This document shows positions 20,154 through 30,840 of a DNA stretch of 64,000 nt, piece after piece. The notes beneath the pieces were generated by a model. It made no database searches. It saw only the letters and a list, made by a program, of their open reading frames with translations, and was not told where the DNA came from. The position numbers were made by a program, and so were the translations under genes. Origin of the DNA: Sesamum alatum (taxonomy: Eukaryota > Streptophyta > Magnoliopsida > Lamiales > Pedaliaceae). Within the stretch, counting starts at the first letter, position 1, and the number at the start of each line of letters is the position of its first letter. Where the stretch lies: the NCBI GenBank assembly GCA_034509735.1, contig JACGWO010000006.1, positions 33,721,141-33,785,140 of the forward strand, written 5' to 3'.

Positions 20154-22470
20154 AGCCCCACCAAATAAACCAACATAAAGTGTTGAAGAGTTATATGTCT
20201 ATGATATCCAGGTTATCCAAAACATAGTGGATCCACGCTGTGAGGACTTTGTTACCAGCATAAATAAATTTTCACAGCAAAAGGGATAAGTCCCAGACTT
20301 GGCGAGCATATTGGCATTCCAGGAAGCAACGAATAACATCCTCCTTTTTTGAATAGCAAAACGGGGAGCTGAATTGGCCATCTTTTATTATCTTCAACAG
20401 GTTCTGGAAGTTGGGACAACATTTGAAGAAAGTTTCCAACAAAATAATTTAACCTTACTTGGTATCTTGGCATTCCAAATGAGCTTCGAGCAGCGTGTAT
20501 GGTTTGGGAGGAGCAATGGAAATCGAGGAGGTTGAGTGTTGTTCTCCAAAGCAATAAGGTAGCCACTCTTGACACTGTAAGTCCCGTCCTTAGAAAAGTG
20601 CCAACAAAGAGCATCCAGACGTTGTTTCTTTCCCTGTAGAATACAGAGAATATCTAGTCGATCATAGTCCATGAACCAGTTATTAATAACATCTTGATCC
20701 TACGATTTTGTAACTGGATCTATAAGGGCCGCGGCCTTTGCATCTTCCAACCCTTCAAGTGCCTTTGTGATTGGATGGAAAATGCTAGGCCTCGGGAGCC
20801 ACTTGAGCAAGAAGGGATTGAGGTTTCATCACCAACCGCCACAGTTGCTTAGTGAGCATAGTCGAGTTGAAAGCTTTCAAAGATTCAAAACCCAATCCGT
20901 TGTCAAATTTCTATTTGCACAGTGTACGCCAAGCAGTCCAATGTATTATCCGTTGTTCCTTATTGTTCCAGAAGAAGTTCGTCATCATGGATTGGATCTC
21001 CTTGAGCAAGGAATCATAAAGTCTGAAAACACTCAAGACATAAGTCGGGATTGCCTAAATAACTGATTTTTTCATAATCTCTTTTCTGGTTTGAGATAGA
21101 TTCTTCTTTTGTTCCAATCTTGGACCCTTTGCTAGACCCTGTCTCGGATGTAATCAAAGATCCCCTTCCCCTTTCGGCCAACCGTGGATGGTAGCTCGAG
21201 GTATTTGTCTTGACGCTCTTAACATCTTAAACCCATAATGCTTGGAATTTATTGCGCTAACTGAGGATCAATGTTTCCACTCAAGACAACCGTTGATTTG
21301 CTGAAATTCATGTTTGTTTTACGTCTCCTATTGGTTGGTTCATGAAACAACGATGTGTTTTTATCACCATGTTGTAGCCTGTGCGTTGCCTCATTGTTTC
21401 CAATACAACTCCTCCCGGCTAAGTAGATCATCCAATTCTCTCTGAAGTTTATCTCTTGCATTCGGCTCTTCGGATTAACGTAGCCTTTTCTTATTTTCAC
21501 CAACTGTTTTCCCAGCCAAATAATTCATTTTCTAACATTGTTTGTCCTTCTCTTCGCTGCCAAAAATCTAGCCACTCTTTGCACATCTTAACCTTATCTA
21601 GGAAAGATGGCTTGTTGTGGTCCCTAAAATGCATTCCCAAACTCTAGAGACTAAGCTTTGGCACTCATCGAACGTAATCCGTGTAGCATCAAACCTAAAA
21701 GGTTTCTTGGAATGAGTTTCAAAAGCAATCGTATTCTCAACTTTCACAAGGATTGTAGTGTGGTCTAAGTAAGACGTAGGAATACTTGTCACATTCACCC
21801 GAGGAAATGGATCGACCCATGCCGAGGTTGCGTATACCCTATCCAAGTGTTCCCGAATAGTATGGGGAGACTCGTGCTGGTTACACCATGTGAAGCAATC
21901 TCCCGAGGAACCGAGATCTTGTAACCTACAGAAATCAAGAGCTTCTCAAAAATTATGATCGAGCAGTTCAACCGTGGTGCTCTTTCTTCCTTCTCCTCTT
22001 GATCAAGTAACTCCTTAAAATCTCCTATGCAGAGCCAAGACCTCCGAGACTAAGTACTAAGCTTCGACAGAAGAGTCCATGTTTGTTTTATCCTAGAGGG
22101 CGTCAGGTTTTCTGTAAAAGCTGGCCATTCTCCAGGGGGGAATCTATTTCTTGCACAATAGCGTCAACATGATTCTGAGAGTAGGTTTAGACTGTAAACG
22201 ATATAGTTTTCCTCCATAATAGTATTGGGCCTTCACCTTTTCCACAAGATTCAATGTAGAAACCATACATGTCCAATTTCCTCCAGATAGTCTCAATTTT
22301 TTTGCTTTTCATTTCCACCAAGAATACAATGTCGAAGTTGTGGGTGCGGACCATTCCATATCATCCATGAACTTTCCAAGGGCCCCTGAGCCCTTGGCAG
22401 TTCTAAACTAGGAGAATCACTGGTCTCGAGGGGATTGCCCGCAGTCCCCGCCATTGATAAAGCAAAAGAA
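20154..22470 (-). pseudogene. LINE-A endonuclease / RT-thumb / zf-RVT polyprotein, broken
   Basis: The endonuclease (EEP) end is seen at about 22130-21830 with stops (WLCIGDF, DLGSSGDCFTWCNQ). The frame 21846-21598 follows (LDRVYATSAWVDPFPRVNVT, SDH-like YLDHTTILV, KPFRFDATRITFDECQSLV), as in plant L1 proteins. A linker with NARDKLQRELDDLLSREELYWKQ comes next. Most of RT is deleted. After it, the zf-RVT domain is clear at 20672-20394 (FSKDGTYSVKSGYLIALE, IWNAKIPSKVKLFCWKLSSN). The reading runs to WFIWWG at the Gypsy-2 insertion point and continues at 7597. Stops and frameshifts are frequent. Confidence 0.82.
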
Positions 22471-22739
22471 TCATCGAATGTTGGTTCATCTATGAGCTGT
22501 CGAGAAAACCTTATAGATGGTGTCTGTTGAAGTGGTGTTTGAAACTTGTTGCTTGCATTTTTCCGGCCATTGAGATTATGTGCCGCGGTGAGGGTTGTGA
22601 GGTTGCAAATTATTTGGTGGTTTTTGTTGGAGGTATTGAAGTGAGGGAGTGGAAAATATCATAGGTAAGTTGGTCAAGTTAGTTAGTTAGCGGAGTGGTG
22701 AGTGGGTATTTGGATATAGTTGAGGAAATTTATCTAAAC

Positions 22740-23965
22740 TTACGGAGTTGTTTTGAGGGGGGGAATTCGTACAAAGGTGGTTGTTTGTAGGTTGGATAAG
22801 GTGTTGTGTATTTGTGGTTAAGTGACTGAAAGTTTGCATGGACGCAGTAAGTGGGTATGAGGCATTGGGGGGTTGTGTGAGATAGCAGTGGATATTGCAT
22901 TAGTTTAGCTTGGGGATTGGCGAAGATTTTCCTTCTGAAGCACACTATTCAACATAGCCATCGGGTTGGAGAATTGTTCACCAGCATGCATTCTATTGAA
23001 TTGTGGATCAAGGTTCAGGTTTGTACAGCGCCGAGTATCATGAACAAACTTAGGTCTATTCAAAGTAGCCATCTAGTTGGAGAACTGTTCATCAGCATGC
23101 ATTCTATTGGATTGTGGCTCGAGGTTCAGGTTTGTACAACACCGAGTATCATGGACAAACTTAGGTCTGGATAGCTGTGGAGAGTCACTGAAATGTATAG
23201 ATGGTTGTAGTCTGTTGTGAGCCTCGTTCGTATATGTTTCTCTAAGCCAGTGTCCATATGGGGTGTTCTTTCCCAGATCAACAAAGTTTTTCTCAAGTTG
23301 TTTTTTGTCACAGAATCTTGATAAGTGACCCAATTGTCCGCACAGATAACAAAAATTTTGTAATCTCTCATATGAGAAAAAAACCAAACTTCATCTCCAT
23401 ATAGAGTCTGGATTCGCAGAACTCTTTTGAGGGGCATATTGATTTTCAAACCCATTCGTATGTGCATGGAGCCCCCCATAAGTTTTGTAATCCCTCCATA
23501 TCCATATGCATGAATCATCCAAGTTGGTTGCTAATAAATTCTGCTATGCCCCAATTCATTTTCCCGATAGGAAGATCATGCACCCAGATATGGAAGTCGA
23601 CCAGGTTGAGATCCACATTCAAGGGATTATCATTGTCATTAACCATGTTGAGAATCAGAAGTTGTTTCTCAAATGCCTAGGGCCCATTATCGAAAACCTT
23701 ATTCCTGTCCATCGAATGGTCAAACCGAAATAATAGTCTTCAATCATCTTGATCTCCATCTTTCGAATCGTGTTGAAAGCAGAGGTTAGGGTTGTACGAA
23801 GCGAGTCAAGATGAAAACTTTTTCGAGATAGAATACGACCAACTAAGTAGAATCCATCCGGCTCATCATCATTCGCTCATACCCCAATCGGAAGAATAGA
23901 GTTACGTTCGTCCTCCCTGATAATCAAAGCACGTTTCAAATTGAATAGATCCCTAGCCATCGATT
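22740..23965 (-). pseudogene. LINE-A ORF1-like protein (DUF4283 and CCHC zinc knuckle)
   Basis: The likely start is the ATG near 23961 (MARDLFNLKRALIIREDE), the beginning of the DUF4283 domain common in ORF1 of plant LINEs. A stop after ILPIGV and later frameshifts disable it. Frame 23387-23073 holds [21 protein letters not shown], a C-x2-C-x4-H-x4-C knuckle, then the typical PYGHWLR segment. ORF1 proteins bind the element RNA. The 3' part contains a 111-bp tandem duplication (22955-23175). Confidence 0.78.
22955..23175. repeat. 111-bp tandem duplication in LINE-A ORF1
   Basis: The block starting TAGCCATC-GTTGGAGAA and ending AAACTTAGGTCT occurs at 22955 and 23066 with a few differences. The period of 111 equals 37 codons, so it is in frame. 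On the minus strand both copies encode a [30 protein letters not shown] segment. Confidence 0.88.
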
Positions 23966-24340
23966 CTGATCTGTACCAGAACAATATGCTTGTATAACAT
24001 AGGGTGGATCAAGGGATAATTCGTCGTTCGCAGACAACCGTACCTGTAGATTTGATAACAAAAAACAATTAAGAAAACAACGGGAACAAGAGAACAAAGC
24101 AATCGAACAGAAAGGAAAAAAACAAGTAGATCACCCGGACACGAAAAATGAAAGACAATACACAAAGAGAAAGGGTAAAGAGCGTAGAGGCACGTCGACA
24201 CCAACATGTCATTAGTGAAGCGTATAATTGTTGTCCGGCGGGATTCTGGAGATCAGAGAAATATACAAGAATAATTAGGAAAAAACCCTATTTACACTCA
24301 TTAAGGAGCTCCCATCGGAGGGAGAATGGAGATTGGAGAT

Positions 24341-26613
24341 TGGACATTGGAGTTTAGTATATATGTATATTATTTATGCTCTAGGAATCATGTGATTTGT
24401 TAAAGTCTTGAATTATTGGTGAGAAAATGTCAAACTAGTACTTAATGGTTGTACGAGTTAGAAACTCCACACCTAAATTATTTGGAGATTATACAGTTCA
24501 TACAGAATGAGTTTTTAAAGAAACATATTTAATCTTGACGAGGTTTCATGCAGTGTTGAAAAAACTCAGAATGATTTACGTAACTTGAAATTCGAAATAT
24601 ATTCAGATTTGAAAATGTGTATGTTTTATCATGAAAATATTTATGAAGAATATTTCATCCGTTTACTTTTAATATGTTAAATTTCAAAATTTGCTTATAT
24701 ACATATGATTTTACAAAAATAATCACAATTGATCTCCAGAAGTTAGCTAGCTAGGTGTGAATCCGGCAACTCCCTTTTTAAGTCCTATTTGATTTACTTC
24801 CAGTCGTCCTCTATTTATAACAATTGTTTTTATAAATGTTTATGAATTCATTTACAGCATACCTGGTAATTCACAGAATTTTTTAAGTTTCAGATAAATT
24901 TATAAGAATCCCTGAGTCATATCATGCCGCAGTTTTATTTTCTGCATAACCTCACTATTTCTGAAATTTTAAGATAATTTTTAAATATTATTATAAGTAT
25001 TATTTATTTTTTGCATCTACTATAATGGGGATTGAGTAATATATAAAATTCTTATGATTTTTCTAGGCATAATTGAATTTTAAAAATTCATTCAAATAAA
25101 CTATCATCCTGCATGTTAAGTATTCTCCAAATATGGTTTTGAAATTCTTACATCTATTTATTCTAACAAAAATTTTACGTGATATTTTTTTATATATATT
25201 ATGCAGTATTTTTAACACCTCTCAAAAAAAATTTCTAGTCATATATTAAGCATACAAGTTTATAAGCTTATTATCCATCTAGTCCAGTTTTTTATTTGTC
25301 TTGAATCATCAAGGATTAACCGAGTTGCTAGGATTATTAACTGATCCAGGATTTAATGAATCATTTTTTATGTCAATTTTTATTAGGCCACTTTTGTATC
25401 TGATTAGGATTAGAGTCTATTAGATTAGACTTGAATTAAATTAAAAGTTATTCATAGAAAAAATCGTATTTTTGATTCCATATGTTAGGCCTTTTCCAAT
25501 TTAGTCTTATTTATTACGATTTTTCACATTACATTCAACAAATCGAAAATTTTCTCAATATTAGTCCTCACGTCCGTGTATTTTTGGTTCAATAATTAAC
25601 GGAATCATTAATAGTCTCCTCAGGCATTTTTCATATATTTTCATTAATTATGAAACGAAAAATACACGTGTGGAGGTGGCGGTGGAACTCGGGGATGTGA
25701 AGTGGAGTTGGCAGGTGACTGCTTAATTTTATTGGGGACATTAACGGGAGAAACATTCAGTTTGCTCCTTTGTTATTGATAGTTTAACTTGTTGTTTTTA
25801 TGCTACTTTAGCCGGTAAAGAAAGCATTCAGGCATGAGAAGCAACAAAGGCAAGACAATTAATTACCAGCATGTAGATTTATAAATGAGTCGAATTGAGT
25901 TGAACGCATTATTGGTCAAATTTGTTTAAATTATTATTGAAGTTGAAAAGTTGGATTTAGTTTGATTATTAATCTAATCGAGCTCAAACGAGAAATATGA
26001 ACTGAGCTTGAATAATTTGATATACTTCTGCACTTATCGAGTCAAGCTCAAACCAAGCTTGAAAGCTTATTGAACGAAATTTTTTGTTTAAGTTTGATTT
26101 GTTAAGTTTAACAAATAGAATTCAAATAAGCTTTTATCAATCGAATTTAATCGAGTATCGAATAAATTTATTTATTTTTAAACCCTACCAGCATGAGTAA
26201 ATTCTTTAGAATGATTTTCATATGCACATAATTTGAGATACAAAAATGTTTGATGATACAATAGCGGAAATCATTTTGACTGAGGTTTTCACCTAATAAG
26301 GTATATATCATGTTCTGTGATTTAATTTATTTTGTTCAATTCCTTTAGAATTGGAATTAATTGTATATCCCTAATTATGTGGCATGTAATGTATGTGAAT
26401 CGTGACAGAATATTTTGATCTATAAATCAAATGCCCCATTACACGTGTTGCAATTTTTAATAATGGTGCAATATAATTTTTTTCTTTTGCTTACTCATTT
26501 AGTAAACAATTGTTTGGAATTTATTCTAATATTTAGTTTAATTAATTATTAATCGTACTTGAAATAGCATATCAATATTTGTGTTGCGTGTGTACGAGAT
26601 ACGGATAATGTTT
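24341..26613. other. AT-rich intergenic DNA
   Basis: No open frame, RNA gene or intact element was recognised. It is strongly AT-rich with short T and A runs. A possible hAT-like repeat sits at about 25874-26185. The stretch 25520-25760 has a locally higher GC but no coding potential that I can defend. Confidence 0.5.
25874..26185. repeat. Possible hAT-like MITE
   Basis: Many short words of the type GAGCTTGA, TCAAGCTC, GAGCTCAAAC and CGAGTCAAGC occur in both orientations. This resembles the subterminal regions of plant hAT MITEs. No clear inverted ends or 8-bp duplication could be fixed. Confidence 0.3.
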
Positions 26614-27112
26614 TAAGGTTAATGATTACTTGGATCCCTTCTAAAAACTATGAAATTACATTTTCTCCCCAAAAAAAAATTTATAATTACACTTACACTC
26701 CTTCCGAAAATTCATCATTTACACCTAACCCCTTTTGTTAGGATTTTTAATGAAAAATATTGACATTAGCAAAAAAAAACTTCATAAATTTTAATTTTAC
26801 CCCTTATTTAACATCCCTTTATAATAATTTTGAACTTATAAGAGAAAAAATGTAATAATGTAGCCTCACTCTGTATATATATATACATTTATCGCCCTAT
26901 ACAAAAATATATATAAGAATGTTAAATGAGTGGAAAAATTAAAAATTAATGAATCCTTTTTTTGCTAACATAAATATTTTTTGTCCAAACTCTAATAGAA
27001 GGGGGTCAGGTATAAATGAAGAATTTTCGGAGGGATGTAAGTGTAATTTCAAAAAAAAAGGAGAAAATGTAATTTTGTATTTTCAGATGAGGCTAAGTGT
27101 AATTAACCCTAA
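26614..27112. mobile_element. Foldback MITE with long inverted arms
   Basis: The left arm from TAAGGTTAATGATTACTTGG and the reverse complement of the right arm, TAGGGTTAATTACACTTAGC, pair imperfectly over roughly 200 bp. Shared blocks include ATTACATTTTCTCC, ATTACACTTACA, CCGAAAATTC and CATTTA-ACCT-ACCCC. There is no coding capacity. Superfamily and target duplication were not determined. Confidence 0.7.
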
Positions 27113-27389
27113 TATTTATATATAAATGGAGTTTCTATGTGTGAATATGAACATTATATGCTTTAATTAATTAAAACTTGATATATATTTATGCGTATGG
27201 GAAAAGTATTTTTTGTCCTGTAACTTAGGATCTTTCCAGTTTTGGTCCCGTTCAAAATTCAAAAACTAATTTAGGAACAAATTTTGCCCGACAAAAGCCG
27301 TCCCAAAAAGAATACCAGCTTCGGATACAATTTTGGGACTGTTCTATAAAAGAAATGTGTCATAAAATAAAAGACATATCGTCCTAACG

Positions 27390-29275
27390 TAGTTTTATCG
27401 ATTTGATCATGTTGCTTGTTACCACTGTGTACTCACTCACATTAAATGGGGACTCTTTTGGCTATTTCAGACCGGAGAGGGGGATCAGGCAGGGCGACCC
27501 CCTTTCGCCATATTTGTTTATATTTTGTGCCGAGGCTTTCTCGGGTATGTTGCAGGAGGCGGAAGTTCAAGGGGTAGTGAGAGGGGTGGCGGTGAGCCCT
27601 GCTGCGCCGTGCATCTCTCACCTACTTTTTGCAGATGACACGCTGCTATTTGTGAGGCGTGGGGGAGCAGGTAGGGGAGATTGGGAGGATACTAAACGTG
27701 TACGAGAGAGCGTCAGGGCAAAAGTGAATTTGACCAAATCCAGCATGGTGGTGAGCAGGAGCATGCGGGCTGATGATAAACGGGGGCTGCGGCGAGACTG
27801 GGAGTCCGGTTGGTGGATGCTCACGATCGTTACCTCGGGCTGCCGGTGGTGGCGGGCAAATCAAGGAGTGCGTTGTTTCATAATATACGGGACCGTTTCT
27901 GGGTCCGCTTAACCGGGTGGAGTAGTAACATGCTTTCACAGGCAGGGAAAGGGGTGTTGATCAATGCGGTACTTCAGTCCCTTCCGACCTACGCTATGTC
28001 CTGTTTTCGCTTCCCAAACAGTTTGGTGAGGGAGATGGAATCCGCTATGGCGAATTTTTGGTGGCATTCTAGGGGTGAGCGGCGAGTTCATTGGGTGGTA
28101 TGGCAGAAATTATGCCGACCAAAGGGAATGGGTGGGCTTAGGTTTCGGAACTTGAGGGCGTTCAATCTTGCCCTCTTAGCCAAGCAGGGGTGGCGCATAT
28201 TGTCTAGGCCTGATTCTCTCCTCAGCCGCGTTCTGAAGGCACGGTACTTTCCAAACATCTCTTTTTGGGAGGCTCCGATGGGACACCGCCCCTCTCTCAC
28301 TTGGAGGAGTGTCATGGCAGCTAGAGAGGTCTTACGAGTCAGGTGCAGGGAGCGGGATGAGCAGGTTCCCGGGTCGGACTGTCCTGGACACCGGGAAAGG
28401 GAGGAATATTCTCTGTACGGAGTGCATATTCGGTGGTGACAAGACTGGAGTTGAGCAGGGTGGCATCCTCTTCCCGTTCAGATCCGAGGGTGGACGAGGG
28501 GAGCCGAGAATTCTGGTCGAAACTATGGGCTGTTCGCATTCCACCGAGGGTACAGGTGCAGGCGTGGCGGTTCTGTTTTCGAGCGGTGCCGGTCTTAGAA
28601 AACTTAGCTCGCCGGCGCCCCACGATTATTACGCAATGTGGCATTTGCGGTGCAGAAGTAGAGTCGCTATGACATGTCTTGTTGGAATGTTCCTTTGCTC
28701 GGGTTGTATGGGCATTATCGAATTTGCCGTGGCGGTGGGTGTCCAATTGGAACGAAGGCTCGGCAGCATAGCTGTCGATAGTGGTACAGAATCTAGATGG
28801 ATCGGACGCCGCTCGCTTTCTGACCTTATGCTGGGCTCTCTGGCAGAACCGGAATAAGAAGATTATGGAGGGAAAGAATCAGGACCCGCAGAGAGTGGTG
28901 AAGGAGGCTCTGCTGTTTCTGGAGGAGTACCAGGAGGCTCAAACAAAGCTGAAATTGGGCCTGATTCGGTAAGGTGGCTGGTGAGTGCTTAGTCTTTGTC
29001 TGAGAGTTGCTGCACGCTGGGCCTGTCTGTGTAGAGGTCTGCTGCTGGCTGTTGCCCCACTTGTGAGTTAGTTTCTTTTGGTTGTTGTTGGTTAGCTTCT
29101 GTTGTCCCTATGTTAGGTGGAGAGTTATCTCTAGAGTGCTTACTAGGTAGATGTTGGGTCGTTTTCTTCTTCATTTCATTAGGTCATTGGTTCTACCCTA
29201 TGTCGTTGGGACTAACTTTTGTTTCATTCCTGTACGTCATTTGATATAAAAGTCATCGCTTATTCGTCAAAAAAA
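27390..29275 (+). mobile_element. LINE-B: 5'-truncated L1-type element
   Basis: A GC-rich insert in AT-rich surroundings begins within the RT domain (DLIMLLVTTVYSLTLNGDSF) near 27390. It ends with an untranslated tail and an oligo-A run at about 29268-29275 (TTCGTCAAAAAAAC). 5' truncation and a 3' A-tail are typical of target-primed LINE insertion. The target duplication was not identified with confidence. Confidence 0.78.
27397..28978 (+). pseudogene. LINE-B reverse transcriptase / zf-RVT, frameshifted
   Basis: Frame 27403-27912 has RT palm motifs GIRQGDPLSPYLFI and HLLFADDTLLFV, so the catalytic DD pair is kept. After a frameshift near 27650-27810, frame 27810-28439 reads the post-RT region: YLGLPVVAGKSR, LSQAGKGVLINAVLQSLPTY and FWWHS--ERRVHWV-W. 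Further shifted frames give the zf-RVT domain (FWSKLWAVRIPPRVQVQAWR, CGICGAEVESL) and a C-terminal ALLFLEEYQEAQ segment ending at 28971. Everything before the RT fingers is missing, so it cannot move on its own. Relatively few stops suggest it is younger than LINE-A and LINE-C. Confidence 0.88.
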
Positions 29276-29825
29276 CGTACATCTGACATTCCGCCTCAAA
29301 TTATAATGTCAAGACTTAAAGAATCGGTCCCAACTCTGTCTTTACAATCGTTGAAAATCAAGCATCATTTCTCCGTCACCTGGACAAATTCTCCAACTGC
29401 CAGAGCACGCTCGTTAGAAGTCCCTTGCAAATTGACCGACGGATATCATCTTCCGTCGTAATTCGCTTCGAAATATTTTCGGATTCGACATTTTGAGGAG
29501 AGGAAATGCTTCGATAATTCCGTCTGGAATTTTGAAGTGACATCATGCCGTCCAATTTTACAATTTCCCCTTATGTCATCTTCTCTCAAGAAATCCCCTA
29601 ATCCAAACCTTAAGTTATCCAAAATCTTAGTCAAATAAATCCATAAAAGTAGTTATGCAACCTTATTTTGAGTTTTTCTTTAGGAAATAGTGTAGGTCTT
29701 TATATAAACAAGTTTGTCATGAGCTCACCAGCATTTCTGTTCCATATCAATTTCATCCCATCGAAAAGCCAGATATAAAGTTCTATGAAATACACATTCG
29801 GACCATGGTAGTAGGAAATTTAGGA
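29276..29825. other. Unassigned DNA between LINE-B and Gypsy-1
   Basis: No gene or known repeat could be supported. A short complementary pair (GACGGATATC...TCCGTCGTAATTC, about 29437-29465) is present. At the Gypsy-1 border, the minus strand has an open stretch (HVLNFLLPWSECVFHRTLYL, about 29825-29720) that stays open across the empty site into 42788. Its nature is unknown. Confidence 0.4.
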
Positions 29826-29830
29826 CATGT

Positions 29831-30770
29831 TGTAGACAACTAAATTTTGCGCCCAATCAAATGACGACAAGTGAAAAATATATATTATTTATCAATTATA
29901 TTATATTTTTCTAGTTCTATTTTAGAATTTACTAAATTAATTCCAAATGTAAATAGTTAAATTAATTAATAATTTAATATATATTTCGTCATCAAATCAA
30001 CGGTCGACACGTGTCAAATTGAGGTGTTTCGGTCAATCAAATCAAGACAAATATTTCTTATATTATTTCTTTGAAAAATACCAAAATTAAAGAGATAATA
30101 TCGAAATGGACCAATCATGTCTTCCCAATTATTTAATGTATTTATCTCTTCAAATTAAAATAAAGAGATAATACAAAATAAGTGTTCAAGTTCACCACAA
30201 CCCTACCTCTTTGACAACTATATAAAGGTCCTTGGAACTCATTCAGACACACACACACACATACAATTGAAGATACAAGCAAGAGAGCATTCAAGAAGTC
30301 CCGAAATCCTCTCAAGCACAAATCAAGGAAGATCCACGGCGTTCTAGCAAGATTCAAGGGCGTTCGTCGCGGAATCGTCCAAAATCAGCGTTTAATTCGA
30401 CAAGAAGTCTGAAGACTGGTGAATTAACATTATCAAATAGAAGTCCACCTTGGCGGAAGATCAAAGTCTCAAATCCACCAAGAAATATCTCAAATTCAAG
30501 TCAAAATATTTCAAGTTCATAGCGTTTGATCCGGGAACAAGTCAACGACCCCGAATTAACATTATTCCAAGTCAAAGTCAACGTCAAAGGAGATCAAACT
30601 TCAAAGTTTCACCTTCGAAGTTGCCGAAATCAAAGATCACGTTCGTGAAGAGAAGAATCAGAGGTTTTCAAGTAGAGATTTCGCACCCACAAATATTCAA
30701 TCCAATTCAAGAATTTATTTGTAATATTTTCTTGTTTCAACAAATTAAGGAACACGAAAATTTGTTTATA
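29831..30770 (+). repeat. 5' LTR of Gypsy-1
   Basis: The 940-bp LTR starts TGTAGACAACTAAATTTTGC and ends TTTGTTTATA. The final CA has become TA; the 3' LTR keeps CA. An ACACACAC run follows the promoter box, and an internal CGAATTAAC-TTAT word occurs twice. Confidence 0.93.
30219..30226 (+). promoter_or_regulatory. TATA box of the Gypsy-1 5' LTR
   Basis: TATATAAA is followed by GG, and is conserved in the 3' LTR at 42226-42233. Its place in the LTR fits the promoter for the genomic RNA, with the transcript start expected about 30 bp downstream. Confidence 0.6.
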
Positions 30771-30775
30771 AATTT

Positions 30776-30793
30776 TGGCACGCCGGGTGGGGC
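30776..30793 (+). other. Primer binding site of Gypsy-1
   Basis: TGGCACGCCGGGTGGGGC lies five bases after the LTR. It starts with TGG, as expected for the complement of a tRNA 3' CCA end. The same position in Gypsy-2 and Gypsy-3 has related sequence. The tRNA was not identified. Confidence 0.75.
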
Positions 30794-30840
30794 CGCTCTA
30801 CCTCTCATCTCTTCCCTTCAACAAAGTCTGAAGTATTTCA

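Larger units (their letters stand above)
20154..24340 (-). mobile_element. LINE-A: L1-type retrotransposon, 5' part (continues at 7354-7597)
   Basis: A non-LTR element lies on the minus strand with an ORF1-like protein (DUF4283 plus CCHC knuckle) followed by an endonuclease/RT/zf-RVT polyprotein, the usual order of plant L1 elements. Gypsy-2 split its 3' part. The RT core is missing: near 21200-21250 the reading jumps from the segment before RT to KGIFDYIRDRV-Q-VQ-W, which lies after the YADD region. The 5' end is placed only roughly, near GGAGATTGGAGATTGG at 24330. It is the oldest layer of the pile, since other elements sit inside it. Confidence 0.8.

Noticed and set aside
29276..29640. CACTA-type transposon end suggested by GACGG/CCGTC pairs
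   Set aside because: I found no CACTA termini or 3-bp duplication. The evidence is only one short complementary pair.
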